Assembly (NCBI GenBank): GCA_963590855.1
Contig: CAVAQT010000014.1
Location: 1 to 64,000 of the forward strand
Source: Ruminococcus_C sp963590855
GTDB lineage: Bacteria > Bacillota > Clostridia > Oscillospirales > Ruminococcaceae
DNA length: 64,000 nucleotides
Direction of reading: 5' to 3'
Shown one piece after another: positions 24,801-32,728 of this stretch (within the stretch, counting starts at the first letter, position 1; every line of letters starts with the position of its first letter). The notes beneath the pieces were generated by a model that was not told where the DNA came from, ran no database searches, and worked only from the letters and a program-made list of their open reading frames with translations. The position numbers and the translations under genes were made by a program.

Positions 24801-26444
24801 ATCGCCAAAACCAGACACTCCACACCCGGCGTGGCACTGATCTCTCCGCCGCCGCATCACGATATCTATTCCATCGAAGATCTGGCGCAGCTGATCTATG
24901 ACCTGAAAAATGCCAATAAAAAAGCGCGTATTTCTGTAAAGCTGGTTTCTGAGGCAGGCGTTGGCACCATTGCAGCCGGCGTTGCAAAGGCTGGCGCAGG
25001 CGTTATCCTGATCTCCGGCTATGACGGCGGTACTGGTGCAGCCCCGGGCAGCTCCATCCACAATGCCGGTCTGCCGTGGGAACTGGGTCTGGCAGAAACG
25101 CATCAGACTCTGATCCAGAACAACCTGCGTTCTAAGGTTGTCATCGAAGCAGACGGCAAGATGATGAGCGGCAGAGACGTGGTCATTGCTGCAATGCTTG
25201 GCGCAGAGGAATACGGTTTTGCCACAGCACCGCTGGTAACCATGGGCTGTGTCATGATGCGTGTCTGCAATCTGGATACCTGTCCGGTGGGCGTAGCCAC
25301 CCAGAACCCGGAGCTGCGCAAGCGCTTCCGCGGCAAGCCGGAGTATGTCATCAATTTCATGCGCTTTATGGCACAGGAAATGCGGGAATACATGGCAAAG
25401 CTGGGCATCCACACCGTAGACGAACTGGTCGGCCGCTCTGATCTGCTGGTACAGAAGCAGTATCCGGCAGGCACACACGAGAGCAAGATCGATATGTCCA
25501 ACATTCTCGCAAACCCCTATGCCAAGGAGGATAGCCACGTCAAGATGCACTTCGTGCCGGAAGATGTTTACGACTTCAAACTGGATAAGACCATTGATGA
25601 GACCGTCATCATTCCGGAGATGAAAGAGGCTCTGGCGAAGAAGCAGAAAAAGGAGATCCGCATCAATGTCAGCAACCTGAACCGTTCTCTGGGTACACTG
25701 TTCGGTGCAGAGATCACTCGGAAATATTACAACACCCTGGACGATGATACTTTTGTGGTACATTGCAACGGCGCAGGCGGTCAGAGTTTCGGCGCATTTA
25801 TCCCGAAGGGCCTGACACTGGCGCTGGAGGGCGACAGCAACGACTATTTCGGCAAGGGCTTGTCCGGCGGTAAGCTGGCTGTGTTCCCGCCGAAGGGCTC
25901 GAAGTTCAAGGAAGATGAAAATATCATCATCGGCAACGTCGCATTGTTCGGCGCAACCAGCGGCAAGGCGTTCATTAACGGTGTCGCAGGCGAGCGTTTC
26001 TGCGTTCGGAACTCCGGTGCATCGGTTGTGGTTGAAGGCGTCGGTGAACACGGCTGCGAATACATGACCGGCGGATGCGCCGTGATCCTGGGCGAAGTGG
26101 GCAAGAACTTTGCCGCAGGTATGAGCGGCGGTATCGCATATGTTTTGGACAGAGAAAACGACCTTTACACCAAGCTGAACAAGTCTCTGGTAGGTTTCGG
26201 TGCAGTCACCAAGCCGGAAGATGTGGCACAGCTGAAGGGTCTGATCGAAGAGCATGTGGCATGGACAGATTCCAAGCTGGGCAAGAAGATCCTCAAGAAC
26301 TTTGACACCTGTCTGCCGCACTTTAAAAAGATCGTGCCCCATGATTATGCAAAGATGCTGGAGAGCATTGCGGAATTTGAGGCAGAAGGCATGAGCCGGG
26401 AAGAAGCACAGATCGAGGCATTCTATGCCAACACGAGAAATTAA
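21876..26444 (+). CDS. gltB: Glutamate synthase, large subunit
   Basis: Converts glutamine plus 2-oxoglutarate to two glutamates, with GltD supplying electrons. About 1522 residues. The class II amidotransferase domain begins at Cys25 (NCGIGAVV) after a 24-residue propeptide that must be cleaved. A central domain is followed by the FMN/synthase domain with the 3Fe-4S motif C-x5-C-x4-C in CVMMRVCNLDTC, and a C-terminal GXGXG beta-helix. The ATG at 21876 has AAAGGAG 8 nt upstream; an ATG two codons earlier is too close to it. gltD follows after 14 nt. Confidence 0.97.
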   Translation: MDNYRNQEPFAKNGLYDPRFEHENCGIGAVVNMDGTSDRKVVDSALRIVETLEHRAGKDAEGKTGDGVGILLQISHTYFSKVAKEAGIPIGDKREYGIGMFFFPQTKEKYEKAMQTFEEVLKEEHLEFLGWREVPVNPDVLGTKALDSMPHIMQAFIKKPDDCAKGLEFDRKLYIARMVFEKRDSETYVVSCSSRTIVYKGMFLVKQLRLFYHDLNSPDYHSAIGIVHSRFSTNTNPSWQRSHPNRMMVHNGEINTITGNVDKMLSRENILHCKALDDRMKDIFPMLDVRGSDSARLDNTLEFMTMSGMDLPLAVMMTIPEPWQHIPTMSREKRAFYQYYATMMEPWDGPASIIFSDGDIMGAVLDRNGLRPSRYYVTDDGCLILSSEVGALDDIPAEKIVKKERLHPGKMLLVDTVKGKLIDDETIKNFYAKRQPYGEWLDHNLFSLSELKVPNKRPFRHGGKELLRLQRAFGYTYESLYHVMVPMALNGGEPTAAMGADTPIPAMSKKNPPLFDYFKQMFAQVTNPPIDSIRESVITDTTVYLGVSGNILEEDERNCRVLKVKNPILTNLDLMKIRGMNIDGLQTADISMLYTKDVSLHDAIENLYHQAEEAHAKGATILILTDRGVDQEHLAIPSLLAVAALETYLVRTRKNTAISLIIETAEPCEVHHFATLLGFGASAVNPYLALDSLYDMINRGLVDKDYSQASKAYIDALVSGIVKIASKMGISTIQSYQGSKIFEALGISESVMNEYFPDTVSRVGGIDLDDIAKRSMTMHESAFDPNELGMDEGLRSVGWHKERSNQEEHLYNPETIHLLQQATWRDDYNLFKQYTACVNAEDRHITLRSTLDFKFAEDGGIPMEEVESVESIMRRFKTGAMSYGSISQEAHECMAIAMNRIGGKSNSGEGGEDLERIVTAGSAVDKCSAIKQVASGRFGVTSKYLTSAKEIQIKMAQGAKPGEGGHLPAKKVYPWIAKTRHSTPGVALISPPPHHDIYSIEDLAQLIYDLKNANKKARISVKLVSEAGVGTIAAGVAKAGAGVILISGYDGGTGAAPGSSIHNAGLPWELGLAETHQTLIQNNLRSKVVIEADGKMMSGRDVVIAAMLGAEEYGFATAPLVTMGCVMMRVCNLDTCPVGVATQNPELRKRFRGKPEYVINFMRFMAQEMREYMAKLGIHTVDELVGRSDLLVQKQYPAGTHESKIDMSNILANPYAKEDSHVKMHFVPEDVYDFKLDKTIDETVIIPEMKEALAKKQKKEIRINVSNLNRSLGTLFGAEITRKYYNTLDDDTFVVHCNGAGGQSFGAFIPKGLTLALEGDSNDYFGKGLSGGKLAVFPPKGSKFKEDENIIIGNVALFGATSGKAFINGVAGERFCVRNSGASVVVEGVGEHGCEYMTGGCAVILGEVGKNFAAGMSGGIAYVLDRENDLYTKLNKSLVGFGAVTKPEDVAQLKGLIEEHVAWTDSKLGKKILKNFDTCLPHFKKIVPHDYAKMLESIAEFEAEGMSREEAQIEAFYANTRN

Positions 26445-26458
26445 CAGGAGGGGCTATC

Positions 26459-27946
26459 ATGGGAAAATCAACTGGATTTCTCGAATATGAGAGAGTCGAA
26501 AATGCTGGACAGGAGCCGCTGGAACGGATCAAGACTTATCGTGAATTTCACACGCCGCTTTCGGATGAGGAACGACGCAAGCAGGGCGCACGCTGCATGG
26601 ACTGCGGTGTACCGTTCTGCCAGGCAGGAAAGCCGATCTTTGGCATGGTCTCCGGATGTCCGCTGAACAATCTCTGCCCGGAGTGGAACGACATGGTATA
26701 TAATGGATTCTGGGACGAAGCGGCAGATCGTCTGCTGCTGACCAACTGCTTCCCGGAGTTCACCTCCCGTGTCTGCCCGGCACTGTGCGAAAAAGCATGC
26801 ACCTGCGGACTGAACGGCGACCCGGTCACCGTCAAGGAAAATGAATACGCCATCATTGAAAAGGCATTTGCCAGCGGTCACATCAAAGCAAATCCGCCGA
26901 AAGTCCGCACGGGAAAGCGTGTCGCAATTGTTGGCTCCGGCCCGTCCGGTCTGGCAGCAGCACTGCAGCTGAACAAGCGCGGTCATCATGTCACCGTATT
27001 TGAACGGGAGGATCGTGTGGGCGGTCTGCTGATGTACGGCATCCCCAACATGAAACTGGAAAAAACAGTGGTACAGCGCCGCGTGGATATGATGCAGGAA
27101 GAGGGCGTAGAGTTCCGCACCGGCGTGGATGTCGGCAAGGATATCACCGCAGAACAGCTGCTGAAGGAATACGATGCAGTGGTTCTGGCGTGCGGTTCTT
27201 CCAATCCGAGAAACATTAACGCAGAAGGACGAGATGCGGACGGCATCTACTATGCTGTGGACTTCCTGAAAGCCACTACAAAGAGTCTAATCAGTTCTAA
27301 TCTGTCCGACGGTTACTACATCAGCGCAAAGTATAAAAATGTCATTGTCATCGGCGGCGGCGACACCGGTAACGACTGCGTAGGTACTGCCATCCGTCAC
27401 GGCTGCAAATCCGTGGTACAGCTGGAAATGATGCCGAAGCTGCCGGATACCCGTGCAGAAAGCAATCCGTGGCCGGAATGGCCCCGTGTCTGCAAGACAG
27501 ACTACGGTCAGGAAGAAGCGATCGCTGTATTCGGACACGATCCCCGCATCTATCAGACAACGGTAAAGCGTTTCATCAAGGACGACAAGAACCATGTCCG
27601 TGCAGTAGAAACCATCAAGCTCCAGTCAGTACACGATCCCAAGACCGGCAGAATGCGGATGGAAGAGATTCCGGGCAGTGAGCAGATCCTGGACGCAGAT
27701 CTGGTACTGATTGCCGCAGGTTTCCTGGGTGCACAGGCGTATGTCACCGACGCATTCGGCGTGGAAATGACACCCAGAACCAATGTCTCCACCAAGATCG
27801 GACATTACAGCACCAGCGTGGAAAAAGTGTTCACCGCAGGAGATATGCACCGCGGACAGTCGCTGGTAGTCTGGGCGATCCGTGAAGGCAGAGAGGCTGC
27901 CAAGGAAGTTGACCAGTACCTCATGGGCTATACCAACTTAAATTAA
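26459..27946 (+). CDS. gltD: Glutamate synthase, small subunit
   Basis: NAD(P)H-oxidising partner of GltB. 495 residues. The N-terminal iron-sulfur region has CMDCGVPFCQ and GCPLNNLCPEW; then come an FAD-binding GxGxxG (VGSGPSGLAAA) and a second dinucleotide site (IGGGDTGNDC) for NAD(P)H. AGGAGG lies 7 nt before the ATG. It is the second and last gene of the operon. Confidence 0.97.
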   Translation: MGKSTGFLEYERVENAGQEPLERIKTYREFHTPLSDEERRKQGARCMDCGVPFCQAGKPIFGMVSGCPLNNLCPEWNDMVYNGFWDEAADRLLLTNCFPEFTSRVCPALCEKACTCGLNGDPVTVKENEYAIIEKAFASGHIKANPPKVRTGKRVAIVGSGPSGLAAALQLNKRGHHVTVFEREDRVGGLLMYGIPNMKLEKTVVQRRVDMMQEEGVEFRTGVDVGKDITAEQLLKEYDAVVLACGSSNPRNINAEGRDADGIYYAVDFLKATTKSLISSNLSDGYYISAKYKNVIVIGGGDTGNDCVGTAIRHGCKSVVQLEMMPKLPDTRAESNPWPEWPRVCKTDYGQEEAIAVFGHDPRIYQTTVKRFIKDDKNHVRAVETIKLQSVHDPKTGRMRMEEIPGSEQILDADLVLIAAGFLGAQAYVTDAFGVEMTPRTNVSTKIGHYSTSVEKVFTAGDMHRGQSLVVWAIREGREAAKEVDQYLMGYTNLN

Positions 27947-27987
27947 TTTTCTGACAATTTCAAGTTATTCATATACCCTTTGCAAAG

Positions 27988-28026
27988 CAGGCTGCATTTC
28001 CGGAAACGGAAACGCAGCCTGTTTTT
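27988..28026 (+). terminator. Terminator of gltBD
   Basis: CAGGCTGC-x-TTTCC pairs with GGAAA-x-GCAGCCTG (one A-C mismatch), loop GGAAAC, then TTTTT. Confidence 0.88.
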
Positions 28027-28096
28027 CTTTCTCTTGAAAAGTGTGTTATACAATAGAAAGACATGCCAAAGGGAGGAATTCCAGCAGGCATACCGG

Positions 28097-28125
28097 TTGC
28101 AAATTCCCATCATTTGTGCTATAAT
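28097..28125 (+). promoter_or_regulatory. Promoter of coaX
   Basis: TTGCAA (28097-28102), 17 bp, TATAAT (28120-28125). Transcription would begin about 25 nt before the coaX start. Confidence 0.82.
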
Positions 28126-28158
28126 ATATCATATGAATCCAAATTAGGAGGTCTTTTC

Positions 28159-28929
28159 ATGGTACTTGCCATTGACATCGGCAACACCAATGTTGTCATC
28201 GGCGGCTTTCAGGAGCAGCAGATTTTGTTTGTAGAACGGGTTTCTACCAACCAGAACGCCACATCCCTGGAGCTTGCCATTTCTATTAAAACCATCCTGG
28301 AGATCTATCAGATCCAAACCACAGAGATCGAGGGCTGCATTATTTCCTCCGTTGTCCCCTCCATTAACCATGCGGTTCGGAAGGCAGTGGAAAAAATCGC
28401 ACACTGTCCGGTAGTAGTAGTTGGCCCTGGTGTCAAAACCGGGCTGCAGATTGCCATTGACAATCCGGCGCAGCTGGGCAGCGACCGCGTGGCAGATGCC
28501 GTGGCAGCGCTGCATGAATATCAGCCGCCCATTGTCATCATTGACATGGGAACCGCTACTACCCTCTCCGTTATCGACGGACAGCGGCGGCATATCGGCG
28601 GCATGATCGCACCGGGCGTGGGCATCTCCATGAATGCTCTGACGGAAAAGACGGCACAGCTGCCGAAAATTTCTCTCGATCCGCCAAAGCGATGCATCGG
28701 CAGCAACACGGTAGAGTGCATGAAGAGCGGTATCCTCTACGGTGCAGCAGGCTGCATTGACGGGCTTCTGGATCGCATCGAGGAGGAACTGGGCGAAACA
28801 CCTACCTTTCTCGCCACCGGCGGTCTGTCGGAGTTTATCATTCCCCACTGCCGGCACAAGATCGTACTGGACAACCTGCTCCTGCTGAAAGGCTTGCAGC
28901 TGATCTATCAGAAGAATGTGGAAGCGTAA
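28159..28929 (+). CDS. coaX: Type III pantothenate kinase
   Basis: First step of CoA synthesis: ATP-dependent phosphorylation of pantothenate. CoaX enzymes resist feedback by CoA and need a monovalent cation. 256 residues, ASKHA fold: phosphate loop AIDIGNTNVVIGGF, GSDRVADAVAA, and the catalytic Asp region VIIDMGTATTLSVI. The ATG at 28159 has AGGAGG 8 nt upstream; the frame is open 32 codons further up, but the promoter's -10 box lies inside that stretch. Confidence 0.95.
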   Translation: MVLAIDIGNTNVVIGGFQEQQILFVERVSTNQNATSLELAISIKTILEIYQIQTTEIEGCIISSVVPSINHAVRKAVEKIAHCPVVVVGPGVKTGLQIAIDNPAQLGSDRVADAVAALHEYQPPIVIIDMGTATTLSVIDGQRRHIGGMIAPGVGISMNALTEKTAQLPKISLDPPKRCIGSNTVECMKSGILYGAAGCIDGLLDRIEEELGETPTFLATGGLSEFIIPHCRHKIVLDNLLLLKGLQLIYQKNVEA

Positions 28930-28996
28930 CAGAAAACGGCAGACAATGTGTATCAGTTCGAAAAGGGAAACAAATCGGAATTTGTAGGTGTGATTG

Positions 28997-29440
28997 ATGA
29001 GAATTATCGAAGTGAAAGAAAATAAAAAGCAATATCTTGATTTGCTCCTATTGGCAGATGAACAGGAAGATATGATTGACTGTTATCTCGATAAAGGCAG
29101 GATGTATGTGCTTGATGATAATGGAATTAAATGTGAGTGTGTTGTAACTGATGAAGGAAATGACACGCTCGAAATCAAGAACATTGCGACAGTTCCACAA
29201 TATCAAGGCAAGGGCTATGCAAAAGCTTTGATTGATTTTATTATCAGGGAATACAAAAAGAAGTATACTGTTCTGCAAGTAGGAACAGGTGATAGTCCGC
29301 TGACAATACCTTTTTATGAAAAGTGTGGATTTGTTCGCTCGCATATAATACCAAATTTCTTTATAGATAATTACAACCACATAATCTATGAAGGTGGAGT
29401 TCAGTTGAGAGATATGGTGTATTTGAAGAGAACTTTATAA
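28997..29440 (+). CDS. GNAT-family N-acetyltransferase (AT-rich)
   Basis: 147 residues, GNAT fold, with the acetyl-CoA loop PQYQGKGYAKALIDFI and PFYEKCGFVRSHI. It resembles the small acetyltransferases often annotated in Firmicutes without a known substrate. Base composition and codon use are far more AT-rich (many AAA, ATA, GAT, TTT) than coaX or cysN on either side, which suggests recent acquisition. The ATG at 28997 follows GGTGTGA. No promoter of its own is clear. Confidence 0.82.
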   Translation: MRIIEVKENKKQYLDLLLLADEQEDMIDCYLDKGRMYVLDDNGIKCECVVTDEGNDTLEIKNIATVPQYQGKGYAKALIDFIIREYKKKYTVLQVGTGDSPLTIPFYEKCGFVRSHIIPNFFIDNYNHIIYEGGVQLRDMVYLKRTL

Positions 29441-29659
29441 ATCCCAATTTTTTTAAGAAACAACAGAGCATATGCTCTGAAACTCAAATGCTATAGCAAG
29501 GAGCTTAAAGAGGAAATCCCGGAATATTTCTTTGAAACCATTCCCATTATTGAGAGAATGGACTGTAAAGTCATTGACTTGAAGAAATGCGAACAAGCTT
29601 TTCAAAAGTGGGGAAAACAAACGCCAACATTAGAAGAAATTCGCAGGGAATTGTTTTGA
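29441..29659 (+). pseudogene. Gene remnant, in frame after the acetyltransferase stop codon
   Basis: Directly after the TAA at 29438-29440 the same frame stays open for 72 codons, reading IPIFLRNNRAYALKLKCYSK through to EIRRELF and a TGA. No start codon or ribosome site is visible at its beginning, and the AT-rich composition matches the acetyltransferase. It looks like the 3' end of another gene left after a deletion or insertion. I do not recognise the family. Confidence 0.45.
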
Positions 29660-29743
29660 CAAATGCAAGCAAATGATGTGATCTTCACAAACGTGAATAC
29701 ATAAACAACCAGTATAATTCATATTCGCAATGCGTACCAAAAT

Positions 29744-29788
29744 AAAAAAAGGGCTGCCGTGAGGAAATCCCCTCGGCAGTCCTTTTCT
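29744..29788. terminator. Bidirectional terminator after the 12-gene sulfur operon
   Basis: AAAAGG-x-CTGCC and GGCAG-x-CCTTTT flank an inner GAGG/CCTC stem. A-runs on the left and T-runs on the right let it stop cysN transcripts (minus) and transcripts of the AT-rich island (plus). Confidence 0.75.
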
Positions 29789-29812
29789 CTTTTTTATCAT
29801 ATCCCTCAACAA

Positions 29813-31501
29813 TTACTGCTGCGGAAATACAACCTTACGATAAGTATCAAAGTGCATCCACTTGCTAAAGAATGCCTGATCCTGTCCGCCGGTTTGAGCA
29901 TACTCGCTCAAAAATGCCTTTGCTTCCTCGGCGGAGTGTACCAGTACCTCAAAACCGCGTCCGTTGATGACCGGCACGCCGTCATAGGTGTACTCGCTTG
30001 CCGGCAGGATGGCCGTGATCTTCTTGTCACGAATGCGCACTGCCACACCATCACGGAGTACGATGCAGTCGAAGCTGTCCGGATAGTGATAGCTGTCGCC
30101 GCTGGTGGGGATCTCGTCCCCTACCGTATAGGTCTGGCTCACCGGATTGTACTTCAACACGTTCAGGCTCTCGGTATCGTAGTAGAATTCCTCGAAGATG
30201 TCCCCTCTTGCCTTGAGGTCGCCGTACTGGAAGGAGTTGCGGTCGGCAGTATTGCTGACCTTCTCGCTGACAGCATCCACAACGCCGCATGCAGAAGTCA
30301 TATTGGTCACGCGGTCGATGAGGATCAGTTCGCCCAGTGTCTTGTGATTGGAGAAGAGATCGGCTACAATACCTTCTGTCAGCAGGATATCGCAAACGGC
30401 AATGCCGTTCTTTTCCAGAGTTTCTGTTTTCTGGTGTGCACCAGTATTCACATCAATGGCATAGTCCACCTTCGTCAGAATGCCGGGGATCAGCTTTGTT
30501 CCCAGCTTCACCAGATAGTCCTTGCCGATGCTCAGCGGCTCATCATCCATCCACAGCAGAGAAACTGTCAGCTTCTTGTACACCGCCACATCTGCGTCCT
30601 TGACGAAAACACAGCCGCGAGAAACGTCTACTTCCTTATCCAGCGAAATGGTGACCGGCTGACCTTCAAACGCCTCGTCTACGGACTTGTCTGTCATGAG
30701 GATACCCTTGACGGTAGCAGTCTCATTGCTGGGCAGTGTGGTAATGGTATCGCCCACGCGAACTGTACCTGCTTCGATCTGTCCCTGGAATCCGCGGAAG
30801 GTGTGATCTGGACGGCATACACGCTGTACCGGCATATAGAAGCCCTTTTCGTGGCTGTCCGAGTGAATGTCCACGTTTTCCAGGTATTCCAGAAGCGGCA
30901 CACCGTCATACCACGGAATATTCTCCGACTTCTTGGTCACATTGTCGCCCTCTGTTGCAGACAGCGGGATGATGTATACATTTTCCAGTTCCAGCTCCTT
31001 GCGGAGTTCTGCGATCTGCGCTTCGATCTCTCGGAACCGTTCCTCACTGTAGCCCACCAGATCCATCTTGTTTACCGCAAAGACGAAGTAGCGGATACCC
31101 ATGAGCTTGCAGATCCGCGCATGGCGTCTGGTCTGCACCAGAACGCCCTGAGACGCATCCACCAGGATGACAGACAGGTCAGCGAAGGATGCGCCGACTG
31201 CCATATTACGGGTATACTCTTCGTGTCCCGGTGTATCTGCAACGATAAAGCTGCGGTTATCAGTAGTGAAATAGCGATATGCTACGTCAATGGTGATACC
31301 CTGTTCCCGCTCTGCCATCAGACCATCCAAAAGCAGAGAATAGTCGATGGCACCGCTGCGGCTGCCTACCTTACTGTCCAGCTCCAGGGTCTTTTCCTGG
31401 TCTGCGTACAGCAGCTTTGCATCATAGAGAATATGTCCGATCAGTGTGGACTTTCCGTCGTCTACGCTGCCGCAGGTAATAAATTTCAATAAACCTTTCA
31501 T
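29813..31501 (-). CDS. cysN: Sulfate adenylyltransferase subunit 1 (GTPase)
   Basis: GTP hydrolysis by CysN drives APS formation from sulfate and ATP on CysD. 562 residues: EF-Tu-like GTPase with G1 GSVDDGKST, G3 DTPGHEEYTRN and G4 NKMD, followed by the beta-barrel domains to about residue 430. The last 130 residues are extra compared with E. coli CysN (about 475 aa). They are not an APS kinase, since no second P-loop is present, so PAPS is not made here, in keeping with the APS reductase genes upstream. Its ATG shares one base with the cysD stop (TAATG). Confidence 0.93.
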   Translation of the reverse strand: MKGLLKFITCGSVDDGKSTLIGHILYDAKLLYADQEKTLELDSKVGSRSGAIDYSLLLDGLMAEREQGITIDVAYRYFTTDNRSFIVADTPGHEEYTRNMAVGASFADLSVILVDASQGVLVQTRRHARICKLMGIRYFVFAVNKMDLVGYSEERFREIEAQIAELRKELELENVYIIPLSATEGDNVTKKSENIPWYDGVPLLEYLENVDIHSDSHEKGFYMPVQRVCRPDHTFRGFQGQIEAGTVRVGDTITTLPSNETATVKGILMTDKSVDEAFEGQPVTISLDKEVDVSRGCVFVKDADVAVYKKLTVSLLWMDDEPLSIGKDYLVKLGTKLIPGILTKVDYAIDVNTGAHQKTETLEKNGIAVCDILLTEGIVADLFSNHKTLGELILIDRVTNMTSACGVVDAVSEKVSNTADRNSFQYGDLKARGDIFEEFYYDTESLNVLKYNPVSQTYTVGDEIPTSGDSYHYPDSFDCIVLRDGVAVRIRDKKITAILPASEYTYDGVPVINGRGFEVLVHSAEEAKAFLSEYAQTGGQDQAFFSKWMHFDTYRKVVFPQQ

Positions 31502-32400
31502 TAGAAGTATCCCTCCCGCTTTCTGCGTTCCATGCTGCCGGCTGCCTCATTGTCGATGACTCTGGAGGTACGCTCCGAGGAAACAGAACTCAGTGTCTCA
31601 TCAATGATCTCATCCAGTGTGGTAGCCGTTGATTCAATACCGCCGGTCAGCGGATAGCAGCCCAGGGTACGGAAACGAATGGATTTATACTCCGGCTTTT
31701 CGCCCGGATTCAGCGGCAGACGGTCGTCATCCACCATGATGATATTGCCGTCACGATAAACTACCGGTCTTTCGGCTGCAAAGTACAGGGGTACGATATC
31801 GATGTTTTCCCGCTTGATATACTGCCAGATGTCCTTTTCTGTCCAGTTGGAGATCGGGAACACGCGCATGCTCTCGCCCTTTTTGATCTTGGTATTGTAC
31901 AGCTTCCACATTTCCGGACGCTGATTCTTCGGATCCCACGCCTGTGCCTCATTACGGAACGAGAAGATACGCTCCTTTGCACGGGACTTTTCCTCGTCGC
32001 GTCTGCCGCCGCCGAATGCTGCGGTAAAGCCATACTTGGTCAGCGCCTGTTTCAGCGCCTGAGTCTTCATGATATCGGTATAAGCTGCACCGTGATCGAA
32101 AGGATTGATGCCCTGCTTGACACCCTCTTCGTTGGTATAAACCAGCATCTCGATGCCCAGTTTCTTTGCGGTCTCATCACGAAAGCGGATCATGTCCTTA
32201 AACTTCCATGTGGTATCGATATGTAAGAACGGGAACGGCGGCTTTTCCGGATAAAATGCTTTCATCGCCAGATGCAGCATTACGGAGCTGTCCTTGCCGA
32301 TGGAGTACAGCATAACCGGCTTCTCGCATTCTGCTGCGACCTCACGGATAATATAGATCGCCTCAGCTTCCAGTTCGTCAAGATGTGACAATTCCTGCAT
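31501..32400 (-). CDS. cysD: Sulfate adenylyltransferase subunit 2
   Basis: Catalytic subunit of ATP sulfurylase (sulfate + ATP to APS). 299 residues, PP-loop superfamily: SIGKDSSVMLHLA, the arginine-rich GGGRRDEEKSRAKERIFS, and LGCYPLTGG. The ATG at 32400 has GGAGG 8 nt upstream; the frame extends 59 codons further into aprB without a start signal. It is 13 nt after aprB and overlaps cysN by 1 nt. Confidence 0.95.
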   Translation of the reverse strand: MQELSHLDELEAEAIYIIREVAAECEKPVMLYSIGKDSSVMLHLAMKAFYPEKPPFPFLHIDTTWKFKDMIRFRDETAKKLGIEMLVYTNEEGVKQGINPFDHGAAYTDIMKTQALKQALTKYGFTAAFGGGRRDEEKSRAKERIFSFRNEAQAWDPKNQRPEMWKLYNTKIKKGESMRVFPISNWTEKDIWQYIKRENIDIVPLYFAAERPVVYRDGNIIMVDDDRLPLNPGEKPEYKSIRFRTLGCYPLTGGIESTATTLDEIIDETLSSVSSERTSRVIDNEAAGSMERRKREGYF

Positions 32401-32413
32401 AAGGTTTTCCTCC

Positions 32414-32728
32414 TTAGTATTGGTTTGACTGTTTGGTATTGATCCGGATCTCCGAGGTCTCCCCATCGGGGTGATCGACGATCCAGCGTAAAATATCGCC
32501 TTCTTTTTCGGTGTGTACCAGGCTGCCCATACCGCCCATATCTGCGCCCAGATAAAAGCGAATGGCGTGAACGGCACACTCTTTCAGACAGGAAGTACAT
32601 CCCCAGCAATCCTTGGGATACTTGATGAATGCCTTTCCGTCCTGGTTCATGTGGATCAGACTGCCGGGGCAGACCATGCGGCATTTTCCGCAGCCGACAC
32701 ACTGCTTTGCATCAATTGCAATGCTCAT
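32414..32728 (-). CDS. aprB: Adenylylsulfate reductase beta subunit-like ferredoxin
   Basis: 104 residues with two [4Fe-4S] motifs, CVGCGKCRMVC and CWGCTSCLKEC, and a C-terminal tail. Size and order match AprB, the electron-carrying partner of the flavoprotein AprA. It should pass electrons to AprA for reduction of APS to sulfite and AMP. It overlaps aprA by 17 nt, as expected for a fixed pair. The ATG at 32728 follows GGAGGAGGG. The electron donor is not known; trxB and trxA in the same operon are candidates. Confidence 0.88.
   Translation of the reverse strand: MSIAIDAKQCVGCGKCRMVCPGSLIHMNQDGKAFIKYPKDCWGCTSCLKECAVHAIRFYLGADMGGMGSLVHTEKEGDILRWIVDHPDGETSEIRINTKQSNQY

Noticed and set aside
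21852..26342. A 1496-codon open frame on the strand opposite gltB
   Set aside because: It mirrors gltB almost exactly, has no ribosome site or known motif, and its Cys/His-rich, Val/Leu-rich product is typical of an antisense frame in biased coding DNA.
29759..31492. A 577-codon open frame opposite cysN
   Set aside because: It lies fully antisense to a CysN with intact GTPase motifs and starts inside the terminator region.
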